64,000 nucleotides of DNA. Source: Nannochloropsis salina CCMP1776. Its lineage: Eukaryota > Sar > Eustigmatophyceae > Eustigmatales > Monodopsidaceae. The notes under the pieces are model-generated. The model saw only the letters and a program-made list of their open reading frames with translations. It made no database searches and was not told the DNA's origin. The first letter of the stretch is position 1. Each line of letters begins with the position of its first letter. The position numbers were made by a program, and so were the translations under genes. The stretch is taken from assembly GCA_004565275.1 (NCBI GenBank), contig SDOX01000021.1:792230-856229 (forward strand). The letters run 5' to 3'. Below, piece by piece: positions 20,581-29,290 of this stretch.

Positions 20581-20651
20581 CGAACGTCAGTCTTTGAACC
20601 CACGATCTCCTGCACCCAAAGCAGGAATGTTAACCACTACACCATGACCCC
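20581..20651 (-). pseudogene. decayed tRNA-Pro(UGG)-like sequence
   Basis: Read on the minus strand from 20651, the sequence has a 7-nt acceptor half GGGGTCA, a D arm with a four-base-pair stem (GTGT/ACAT), and a five-base-pair anticodon stem (CCTGC/GCAGG) closing the loop TTTGGGT, so the anticodon is UGG. A-box (TGGTGTAGTGG) and B-box-like (GGTTCAAAGAC) promoter elements are both present. The T stem GTGGG has no partner and the 3' acceptor half TGACCCC is missing; ACTGAC remains where CCCACTGACCCC would be expected. It therefore looks like a tRNA gene with a lost 3' third, or the head of a tRNA-derived SINE. Confidence 0.7.
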
Positions 20652-20861
20652 GATGAAACACCGGCTTAGGACATGTGGGCCTATAGTATGGATTTTCTAC
20701 GACGCACTAATCACGCTACATGCACATGAGACGAGCGTTTATCGACTCGTAATACATGCAAATGGGAACCAGAAACTCATGGATTCTCCTCTCAAAATTT
20801 TGAGTCTACGGCTTTTGTATGTATTGAGCCGTAAATTTTAAAAATCCGTGCTGGTATCTTC

Positions 20862-20903
20862 CCAGCATGTGATAGCAGGATTCCAGCATGTGATAGCAGG
20901 ATT
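20862..20903 (+). repeat. 21-bp direct tandem repeat, two copies
   Basis: The unit CCAGCATGTGATAGCAGGATT occurs twice back to back in the AT-rich spacer. No further copies were seen next to it. Confidence 0.95.
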
Positions 20904-22091
20904 GCTGAGCAGCCCCATAACATCGAGTTCTAGGGGAACTGCTAGGCCATACCTCTCAAAATCCCGGTATCTTCCTTGTTTTTCCTCCTTTTCCTATCGT
21001 TGCCTTACGATTAAAAAATGATTACAAAAGGGAAATAAGGCCATTGTCTGAGATCAAAATATCCCAGTCGCACTCGCGCTAATTTAGAGTGTATACTTCC
21101 TTGATCCTGCGCGCAGCTCCCCCCCCCACAACTTTTCCCCATCTTTTCAAACTGCAGCATCATTCTGTTTTTTGTACACCTTATCGATAAGCATAAGTTG
21201 ACGGATAGACTCGGAGTTCACGCCACCTAGGCGTGTTTACCCTCATCAGTCCCCTTTCGCGGTTAAAAAATTATTTTGCAAGCTCAATTGACATTCCTAT
21301 TCTTTACAGTACATGCTGCTGATATCTTTTTATCACTGATCCATCTATCTCGAAATTACTAACATAATGCTAAAAATTCGGACACTTTGTCGTTTTTGTG
21401 TTCACTTTTTCGAGTAGTAATGCACAACCAAATAGGTTGAATATGTAAGACTTTGGCAGGATGAAATCGCGTGTCAGGAGTTCTTACGTTTCCTAGATGT
21501 CCTGGTTTAATCGATTGCTGTCATGCAAGAGTCAAAATCGCACAAAGAAAATAGATACATGACTTCAGGTAGTAATTCCATGCATATTTGTTTCCATTTC
21601 TTATTTACATTATAGTGCTCAAATCATGCAAAGGTATTAATTAAAACGCATTGCGTACACGCTCCTTTGGAATCGCAGGAAAGAAAAAGATCCATTGTAG
21701 CCTGCAGTTTGCACAATATGCCCTACATGCTCTAACATCATTAATCCGATCGAAAAAATAGAGATACATGTAGCGGTGTACAAAGCAATATCTGTTCGTC
21801 CATATCAGGTAATGCAGTAGCTGTCACCAATGCAGTGTGCTTTTAGCGCACCACATCCGCACAAGTCTCTTACCCTACCCGGAGGAGAGGAGCTGTAACG
21901 ACTGTCAACGATAAGCCGTTACCTGCCCCCTTCTGGGGCATTTATGATTCCCACCCCAGCAACCAACGCTCTGACATGGCACGGCACGATCCTTCTTACA
22001 GGCTTAGTTCGCGATAGATTGAAACATCGAGCTCGCCAGTGGCATCTTCACACAGTTGTCGGACAGGGCTTTACGTCCCATCGCTACGACC

Positions 22092-22388
22092 ATGGAAAAC
22101 ATTTCAAAGAAACTTGACAACAAAACCCTGACGGGCCGGTACGATATGAAACAGCTCATCAAGGTGCAGCAAGTAGAGCAGTGGTTCATGAGCTGCCTGG
22201 TAGAATTGTACAAGGTAGATGACGAGGACAAGTTGCCAATAAACTTTGATTTGTTGGAAGTTATTGAAATGTCAAAGGACAAGCGTCCTACATTCCTCGC
22301 GGAGAAGATGACAGAATGCCCTTCGGACGTCCAGCCTGCCATCAAGGAACTCCTGGCGAAAATCGACGAATTAAATATTCAACTGTGA
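22092..22388 (+). CDS. PPP1R14/CPI-17-like inhibitor of protein phosphatase 1
   Basis: A 98-residue protein starting at ATG 22092 (MENISKKLDNKTLTGRYDMK). It aligns by eye with the PHI domain of animal CPI-17: LTGRYDMKQLIKVQQVEQWF compares with VTVKYDRRELQRRLDVEKW, then FMSCLVELYKVDDEDKLPI, LLEVIEMSKDKR, and PAIKELLAKIDEL compares with DFIQELLAKLQGL. CPI-17 family members block PP1, often when bound to its myosin-targeting subunit, after phosphorylation of the Thr in the VTVKYD motif. The equivalent here is Thr14. Length matches a bare PHI domain. An upstream in-frame TTG exists, but no other ATG. No intron. Confidence 0.75.
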   Translation: MENISKKLDNKTLTGRYDMKQLIKVQQVEQWFMSCLVELYKVDDEDKLPINFDLLEVIEMSKDKRPTFLAEKMTECPSDVQPAIKELLAKIDELNIQL

Positions 22389-22934
22389 GCAAACGTCAAA
22401 GATATTTTTCAGGATAAAGGTTATCTCCATAGATTCGTGAGGCAAAGGCGAAGTCGAGCGGGTAAAGATGTTGAGAAATTTCAATATCTGTATCCTCATG
22501 TCAGATACAGAACTTCTGGGAAAGAAAAAAACTCGGAAATTAAGCTTACAAAATATTCTGTCCTCATCTCAAAGAGTCCGTGCCAATCTTTCGTTAAGAA
22601 ATACGAAATGCGATGTCATGCATTTCCAGTGAAGTCAAGAATTACTATATCAAATTTTCCAGTTCCAGCGGCTTCGGCCACGCAAAATTGGATCATTACC
22701 TATGTGTAGTCATATATATTTGTCTTTCCTATCCACGCATACCGTGATTTCAAATGCCATGTGCCCACACGGAACACATCGCATGTTATGCAACTCACGT
22801 CTCACGGTACTTCCTAAAGCAGAAAGTGTACGACGCAAAAGGCACATCGTGACAAGCAAGAGTCGACAATGTGAAATTAATTTGAGTCCAGGTCGTAAGT
22901 GTATTGCCTTCTCCTGTGTCAACTTGCTGCTATC
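22389..22934. other. Convergent 3' spacer
   Basis: It lies between the stop codons of the PP1-inhibitor gene (plus) and PRPP synthetase (minus). Short open frames have no recognisable content. Probable UTRs only. Confidence 0.5.
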
Positions 22935-24278
22935 TCATTTGAATAGAGCGGAAATCGACTTTTTCTGGTGAATATTGTAGATAGCCTGAGCGATAAGCGG
23001 AGCCACCGACAGCTGTACGATTTTGGCATTTGCTTCGTGCGCGGGTGTGAGGGGAATAGTGTTGAGCACCACCACCTCCTCCAATTTAGACTGGGAGATC
23101 CGCTCATTAGCAGGGCCAGAGAAGAGCCCATGGGATGCGAAGGAGTAGACACGGCGGGCACCATTGGCGACCAACACGTCGGCGGCTTTGGCCAGGGTCC
23201 CAGCGGTGTCAATCATATCATCCACTATGACTACGTCCGAGTCAACCACGGAGCCAACCAGGTCCATGCGGTCCACCTCGTTCGCCCGCGCTCGCTGCTT
23301 GATAATCATCGCTAGGCCGGCGTCCACATCGTACTTCTGTGCGAGGCCTTCGCGAAACTTTTTGGCGCGGTATACACCGCCTGCGTCCGGCGACACGATG
23401 ACAGGATTGTGCAAGTCCTTGTCACCGAAGTACGAGACCCCTACCGTGCCCCCATCCAGATTGTCGACCGGCACGCGCGGCCCGAAGAACCCCTGAATCT
23501 GCCCGCAGTGCAAATCTACAGCCACAACTCGGTCCACCCCCATGGCCTCAAGCAGCCGGGCGACATCCGCTGCGGAGATAGGCACTCGCGCCTGCATCTT
23601 CCTGTCTTGGCGGGCATAGCCGTAGTAAGGGATGACCGCAGTGATCCGCCGAGCTGAGGACCGGCGCATGGTGGAAACCATGAGCAAGAGCTCCATCAGA
23701 TTTTCGTTCACAGGCGAGCATGTAGGCTGGACAATGTACACGTCTTTCCCGCGCACGTTCTCATGCACCATCACGTTGACTTCCCCGTCCGCGAAGCGTG
23801 ACACCGTAATTTTTCCCAGGTTCATGCCCAGTTGCCCGGCGATCTCGGCTGCCAACCTGGTGTTGGCATTGCCGCTGAAGAGTTTCATTCCACTTGTTTT
23901 CACAACCTTTCCCGACCGCGCCGACGCGGCCACCGCCTCTGTACTCGCCAGAGAATCCACCTAATTGGACAAAAAAGGAGAAAAATATAGATGTTATTGC
24001 TTTTTCACCCTGAAATCCTGCACCATCGCCCTTCACACTACCTTGGGCGCTGCTTCTGCCTCAGTCTGAGCAACATCCATGGAACCCAGCGCTCCAACTG
24101 CAAGTGCTCCACCAAACCAATAGGTCATCAAAGTGGACCAATGCTCATGACGTCTTTCTCTTTGAGAGTTCCAATAACGGAAAGCCACGATGCCTATTTC
24201 TGCTCCGCTCGACCTGGACGAAATGATGCCGACCTGACCACGCAAACTCCATATGCTGCGCCTGACGTTTGCCAGCAT
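22935..24278 (-). CDS. PRPS: ribose-phosphate pyrophosphokinase (PRPP synthetase), mitochondrial-type leader
   Basis: Exons 24278-24042 and 23960-22935 join across an 81-bp GT-AG intron in phase 0, giving 420 residues. Exon 1 encodes a basic leader (MLANVRRSIWSLRGQVGII) and a hydrophobic segment (LMTYWFGGALAVGALG), suggesting mitochondrial import, perhaps membrane-associated. The enzyme body starts at MKLFSGNANTRLAAEIAGQL. Signature stretches are SRFADGEVNVMVHENVRGKD, VIPYYGYARQDRK, AVDLHCGQIQGFF, the PRPP loop VVIVDDMIDTAGTL and SHGLFSGPA. It transfers pyrophosphate from ATP to ribose 5-phosphate to make PRPP for nucleotide, His and Trp synthesis. Exon 2 alone has no ATG at its start, supporting the spliced model. 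Confidence 0.92.
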
Positions 24279-25480
24279 ATCTCTTATCTCTTTCGTTTGC
24301 GTATCAGTTCAACAGGAGTCACAAGGGAGAGGATAATGAAGCCCCTCCGCCACAAACCGAACAGATTACAGGGTAACCTGTCGTAAATTAACCAGAGGGA
24401 GTCAATATGAAATCTAGTCGCTCAACGACTGTGTTTAAGTGTGAGACGGACGGATAAGCTGCACTACGAGCGGATGGTGATAACATCTACACACAGAGCA
24501 AGCGGCAGCGACAAAACGCATGCATGAAGGAAATGAAAAGACGATGAACAGAAAAGTCTGCCATGTTGTGGAGTGGTATGATGCGAGGCATTGGTGCTAC
24601 GCGCGACGCCTTACGCATGCTTTGGCTTTGACCTATAGGACAGAGGGCAGCTCCAGAAAAGCACTCGAATCGCCACGAAAGCATTAATAATCTCTGATAA
24701 AGTTGTCCTGCCGTAATCTAACCCTTCACCAACTCAAGCGAGGCAATAAGTAATGCAAACCACCGCCTCTCAAGTCGTAGACAGCCTCGCCTCGCCGCCT
24801 CTCGCTCGCTGCTGGGAGCACTCCCAGCAATCCACGCCGCAGACAGCGTACTACCACGTTCCGTGGCTTAAAGCTCGCCACTTCGGGGGCCATAAAAATT
24901 CAGTTGTATGCGCGTACCATGCGGATTCCCTTCCGTCACGCGACCGAAGGACCTGGTTGGAAGACACGGCAGTAAAGCAACCTCTTGCTCACGGCACGTA
25001 CCATCGCACTCACTTGTGCCTCAGGTCGAGCACACTCAGTCCTCTCATCCATTCAACACACGACAACAACATGAATTTTATACTCTGATGGGTCAAAAGA
25101 AGTGAACGATCATCGAAAGAACTCGCATTGTTCAAATCTTTTTTTTCGCCTGGCTCGTGCTGCGTTCTCACACTTGAACTTATTGTCAACACTGCAGCCG
25201 CGTTTATCTCTTGTCTGGCTGGACTCATAACCAATCTTATACACCCACTTGCAAAAGTATCATACAAAAACTTCGAGATACAATGTGGTTGACCCCCTTT
25301 CTCCTGACTCCTATCCCGCGATGCCACGTCAGCGTTGATCACCAGTTGCTCACAAAAGTGCCTGGTACTCCCTCTTTCAATAGCACGATCACAATCAAGG
25401 ACTCAGCATGTCTGGCAACAAAATTATTCCAAACAAGAATCGTCTTGATCAAAATGTCCCCAGTGAACCTTCCATGTCTT
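24279..25480. other. 1.2-kb spacer between PRPS and actin copy 1
   Basis: It holds the promoter of PRPS (minus, read leftwards) and the 3' flank of actin copy 1 (minus). A 111-codon open frame (24753-25088) has no recognisable motif and no supporting signals. No RNA gene or repeat was found. Confidence 0.5.
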
Positions 25481-26611
25481 CTAAAAGCACTTGCGGTGGA
25501 CGATGGACGGCCCCGACTCGTCGTACTCGGCCTTGGAGATCCACATGCTCTGGAAGGTGGAGAGCGAAGACAAGATAGAGCCGCCGATCCAGACGGAGTA
25601 CTTGCGTTCGGGCGGGGCCACGACCTTCACCTTCATGGTGGGGGGCGCCAAGGCCGAGATCTCCTTGGTCATGCGCTCTCCGATGCCCGGGAACATGGTC
25701 GTCCCGCCCGACAAGACGATGTTGGAGTACAGGTCCTTGCGGATGTCCACGTCGCACTTCATGATCGTCTGGAAAGTGCAGTCGTGCACGCCGCTCGCCT
25801 CCTTGCCGATAAAAGAGGGCTGGAAAAGCACCTCCGGCGCACGAAATCGCTCTGAGCCCAGCACGATCACGTTACCATCCGGCAGCTCGTAGCTCTTCTC
25901 CAGGCTAGAGGACTCCTCTGCCACCTTCAGCTCCTGGTCAAAGTCCAACGCCACGTAGGTCAGCTTCTCCTTGATGTCCCGCACGATCTCGCGCTCCGCC
26001 GTGGTCGTGAACGAGTACCCTCGCTCCGTCAGAATCTTCATCAGATACTCTGTCAAGTCTCGCCCCGCCAGGTCCAGACGCACAATCGCGTGCGGCAGCG
26101 CGTACCCCTCGAAGATGGGTACCGTGTGGCTCACGCCATCACCAGAGTCCAGCACGCAGCCCGTCGTGCGCCCGGAGGCGTACAAGGAAAGCACAGCCTG
26201 GATATTTACGTACATCGCTGGCACGTTGAATGTCTCAAACATGATCTGCGTCATCCGTTCACGATTGGCCTTGGGGTTCATCGGCGCCTCCGTGAGAAGA
26301 ACCGGATGCTCCTCGGGCGCCACCCGCAGCTCGTTGTAGAACGTATGGTGCCAAATCTTCTCCATGTCGTCCCAGTTCGTCACAATACCGTGCTCGATTG
26401 GATACTTCAGCGTCAACACACCACGCTTCGACTGCGCCTCGTCGCCCACGTACGCGTCCTTCTGGTCCATCCCCACCATGATCCCGGGATGCTTCGGTCG
26501 GCCCACGATGGAGGGAAACACAGCACGCGGAGCATCATCCCCCGCAAAGCCAGCCTTGCACATGCCGGAGCCATTGTCAATCACCAATGCTTGCACATCT
26601 TCTTCCGCCAT
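25481..26611 (-). CDS. actin, copy 1
   Basis: A complete, intronless 376-residue actin. It starts [20 protein letters not shown] and ends IVHRKCF. Nucleotide-binding loops are [18 protein letters not shown], the second phosphate loop [12 protein letters not shown] and the adenosine segment [14 protein letters not shown]. Length and sequence match conventional cytoplasmic actin. Its protein is identical to copy 2 at 27671. The two genes sit head to head in an inverted repeat. The stop codon is TAG here and TAA in copy 2. Confidence 0.98.
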   Translation of the reverse strand: MAEEDVQALVIDNGSGMCKAGFAGDDAPRAVFPSIVGRPKHPGIMVGMDQKDAYVGDEAQSKRGVLTLKYPIEHGIVTNWDDMEKIWHHTFYNELRVAPEEHPVLLTEAPMNPKANRERMTQIMFETFNVPAMYVNIQAVLSLYASGRTTGCVLDSGDGVSHTVPIFEGYALPHAIVRLDLAGRDLTEYLMKILTERGYSFTTTAEREIVRDIKEKLTYVALDFDQELKVAEESSSLEKSYELPDGNVIVLGSERFRAPEVLFQPSFIGKEASGVHDCTFQTIMKCDVDIRKDLYSNIVLSGGTTMFPGIGERMTKEISALAPPTMKVKVVAPPERKYSVWIGGSILSSLSTFQSMWISKAEYDESGPSIVHRKCF

Positions 26612-26741
26612 GGTCGATCAAAGTAGGGTGATTATGAGTGGGAAAGTTGCGACTCTGGAAGGGGACTCGAGGAAGACCCGTCTATCTCTGTCGGTAGGGA
26701 AAGAAAGTAATCGCATAAAGCCGTAGGCTACTACAAATAGG
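25482..26741 (-). repeat. Left arm of actin inverted repeat
   Basis: This 1,260-bp arm is the reverse complement of 27541-28800. It covers the actin coding sequence except the last base of the stop codon, plus 130 bp of 5' flank. I compared the 5' flank base by base and found no mismatch. Within the coding region, translations in the other reading frames agree between the copies except at one site (26573 versus 27709), a synonymous third base of Asn12. The arms end sharply: within the stop codon on one side and at CCTATTTG on the other. Confidence 0.95.
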
Positions 26742-26905
26742 CGATTGATGCATCTTTACTGAAACACTTACTCTCTCACATCACCAGTTGGGAGGGTGAG
26801 TGAGAGATCTTATCGAAGATTCAAGAGGCAAGCTCAGACAACGCCGGACATAGGCTGTTGTTAATTCGGGCGAAGAGACGTTATCATTCCAAGACTCTTC
26901 TCAAC

Positions 26906-27477
26906 ATGCTGGCCGAAGCCCCCACCCCCCAACAATTCGCGCTCTACCGGAAAGTCTACGACATGGACGATGAGTGATATGATATAATACGTGGTGGCTC
27001 TAATACAACATCAGGTACTGAAAGGGGAGGAGTCCCGCAGGGGGAGTTTCGTCCCTGACCGCCTTCGCCGGCTGTCGCTAAGTTTGTGTTTGGCCGCGGT
27101 GCAGAAGCTTGCGCTATACGACAGTACCGTCCGAGGAGTCGCTAAATCGTCACTCGGCACGATGTGAGTGTCAAAGCCATGGGCGTGAAATCAACGTGCC
27201 GGATAAGGGCTGGCACCGGCGCAGATGCTGGGAGGAGGCAGCGTTTGTCAGTTATTTCCGCTCCAAGACGATAGCCTCCCTCTTTATGGGCGCCGCTTGG
27301 CACCAAGGAGCCTTGCTTGTGGCCAGCCTTTGCTGTCCCCGACCTTTGCGAAGCCATGTAGTTCGACACGCCCTTCTGGTTATTTGCCTATCACGTGGTC
27401 AAGTTGGCGTTCGTCTTTCTGTGTTCTCCCCAGATCGTCAAACCTCTCGCGTCGAAGAACGGAGGGAAGCGAGCTAG
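26906..27477 (+). CDS. small multi-exon gene of unknown function in the actin spacer (predicted)
   Basis: Three exons join in phase: 26906-26973, 27041-27163 and 27225-27477, with introns of 67 and 61 bp, sizes also used by genes elsewhere in the window. The peptide starts MLAEAPTPQQFALYRKVYDM and continues EGSFVPDRLRRLSLSLCLAA, QKLALYDSTVRGVAKSSLGT, then CWEEAAFVSYFRSKTIASLF. Hydrophobic parts suggest a small membrane or organelle protein. Both donors are GTGATA or GTGAGT and both acceptors end in GCAG. The 3' end is open to two readings: straight on to a stop at 27477, or a further 43-bp intron (27319-27361) leading to FWLFAYHVVKLAFVFLCSPQ and a basic tail. I do not recognise the family. 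Confidence 0.45.
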
Positions 27478-27540
27478 ACAGTGATCGTGATCTAACCATG
27501 ATTTGTCAACGTCAATTCTTCACCATGCATCTGATTCATG

Positions 27541-28800
27541 CCTATTTGTAGTAGCCTACGGCTTTATGCGATTACTTTCTTTCCCTACCGACAGAGATAG
27601 ACGGGTCTTCCTCGAGTCCCCTTCCAGAGTCGCAACTTTCCCACTCATAATCACCCTACTTTGATCGACCATGGCGGAAGAAGATGTGCAAGCATTGGTG
27701 ATTGACAACGGCTCCGGCATGTGCAAGGCTGGCTTTGCGGGGGATGATGCTCCGCGTGCTGTGTTTCCCTCCATCGTGGGCCGACCGAAGCATCCCGGGA
27801 TCATGGTGGGGATGGACCAGAAGGACGCGTACGTGGGCGACGAGGCGCAGTCGAAGCGTGGTGTGTTGACGCTGAAGTATCCAATCGAGCACGGTATTGT
27901 GACGAACTGGGACGACATGGAGAAGATTTGGCACCATACGTTCTACAACGAGCTGCGGGTGGCGCCCGAGGAGCATCCGGTTCTTCTCACGGAGGCGCCG
28001 ATGAACCCCAAGGCCAATCGTGAACGGATGACGCAGATCATGTTTGAGACATTCAACGTGCCAGCGATGTACGTAAATATCCAGGCTGTGCTTTCCTTGT
28101 ACGCCTCCGGGCGCACGACGGGCTGCGTGCTGGACTCTGGTGATGGCGTGAGCCACACGGTACCCATCTTCGAGGGGTACGCGCTGCCGCACGCGATTGT
28201 GCGTCTGGACCTGGCGGGGCGAGACTTGACAGAGTATCTGATGAAGATTCTGACGGAGCGAGGGTACTCGTTCACGACCACGGCGGAGCGCGAGATCGTG
28301 CGGGACATCAAGGAGAAGCTGACCTACGTGGCGTTGGACTTTGACCAGGAGCTGAAGGTGGCAGAGGAGTCCTCTAGCCTGGAGAAGAGCTACGAGCTGC
28401 CGGATGGTAACGTGATCGTGCTGGGCTCAGAGCGATTTCGTGCGCCGGAGGTGCTTTTCCAGCCCTCTTTTATCGGCAAGGAGGCGAGCGGCGTGCACGA
28501 CTGCACTTTCCAGACGATCATGAAGTGCGACGTGGACATCCGCAAGGACCTGTACTCCAACATCGTCTTGTCGGGCGGGACGACCATGTTCCCGGGCATC
28601 GGAGAGCGCATGACCAAGGAGATCTCGGCCTTGGCGCCCCCCACCATGAAGGTGAAGGTCGTGGCCCCGCCCGAACGCAAGTACTCCGTCTGGATCGGCG
28701 GCTCTATCTTGTCTTCGCTCTCCACCTTCCAGAGCATGTGGATCTCCAAGGCCGAGTACGACGAGTCGGGGCCGTCCATCGTCCACCGCAAGTGCTTTTA
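27541..28800 (+). repeat. Right arm of actin inverted repeat
   Basis: This is the partner of 25482-26741. The arms are separated by a 799-bp unique spacer (26742-27540). The 3' UTRs lie outside the repeat and are unrelated between the copies. Confidence 0.95.
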
Positions 28801-28801
28801 A
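27671..28801 (+). CDS. actin, copy 2
   Basis: A complete, intronless actin of 376 residues, identical in protein sequence to copy 1. The same 130-bp 5' flank (TACTTTGATCGACC before the ATG) is present in both, so both genes probably share core promoter and 5' UTR. The 3' flank differs from copy 1 from the last base of the stop codon onward. Such pairs usually stay identical by gene conversion. Expression may differ through the 3' ends. Confidence 0.98.
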   Translation: MAEEDVQALVIDNGSGMCKAGFAGDDAPRAVFPSIVGRPKHPGIMVGMDQKDAYVGDEAQSKRGVLTLKYPIEHGIVTNWDDMEKIWHHTFYNELRVAPEEHPVLLTEAPMNPKANRERMTQIMFETFNVPAMYVNIQAVLSLYASGRTTGCVLDSGDGVSHTVPIFEGYALPHAIVRLDLAGRDLTEYLMKILTERGYSFTTTAEREIVRDIKEKLTYVALDFDQELKVAEESSSLEKSYELPDGNVIVLGSERFRAPEVLFQPSFIGKEASGVHDCTFQTIMKCDVDIRKDLYSNIVLSGGTTMFPGIGERMTKEISALAPPTMKVKVVAPPERKYSVWIGGSILSSLSTFQSMWISKAEYDESGPSIVHRKCF

Positions 28802-29290
28802 AAAGCGAAAGAGACCAATGGGAAGACATTCGAGAAACAGGAGAGGAATTGTTGAAACATGAGAGTGCACGTCGACGACAATTACATGTTTCCGTCTTTG
28901 TGTCGCTTTAAGCAAGGAGCTTGGATTTACTGGGGCCATGCATATTTGTTCGCGCTGGTCAGTGTAGAGGTTTGAAACTCGATCTGAGCAAAAAAAGACG
29001 AAACGGGAGGGGCACGGGGCACTACAGGGAAACATTGACAGCGCAAAAGCATCACAGAGTGTCATCTTAACCATAACAAATTGTAGTTTTGGAAAAAAGA
29101 AAAAGGGGAAAAACAATACCACTTTGTCGTGCCTTCGTGGGCAAAAAGAGCAGTGTTGGGGTCAACAGGACTCGAAGGTCTCTTAGTTCTTATAGCGCAC
29201 GGGGGATGGCCATTTGCCAGGCTTTCAGCCCAGCAAGACCTCAAAAGTGTGTGCTTTAAAGATTCTGGTTTCCCCCATTCACGAAGCGCA
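28802..29290. other. Convergent 3' spacer
   Basis: It is the 3' flank of actin copy 2 (plus) and of the plastid-type protein gene (minus). Purine-rich runs occur near 28990-29110. No gene was recognised. Confidence 0.5.

Larger units (their letters stand above)
20051..22091. other. 2-kb AT-rich spacer
   Basis: This is the longest stretch without a protein gene. It is AT-rich with many short homopolymer runs. It holds a tRNA-Pro-like pseudogene (20581-20651, minus) and a 21-bp tandem repeat (20862-20903). A 143-codon open frame (20410-20841) overlaps the tRNA-like sequence and has no recognisable content, so I do not call it. The last 150 bp should contain the promoter of the PP1-inhibitor gene. 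Confidence 0.6.

Noticed and set aside
20410-20841. 143-codon open frame on the plus strand
   Set aside because: It overlaps the tRNA-like sequence and contains no recognisable protein features.
24753-25088. 111-codon open frame on the plus strand
   Set aside because: No motif or splice support; lies in the PRPS-actin spacer.
25481-28801. Terminal inverted repeats of a DNA transposon
   Set aside because: The arms are actin genes with 5' flank, and the spacer encodes no transposase; no target-site duplication was seen.
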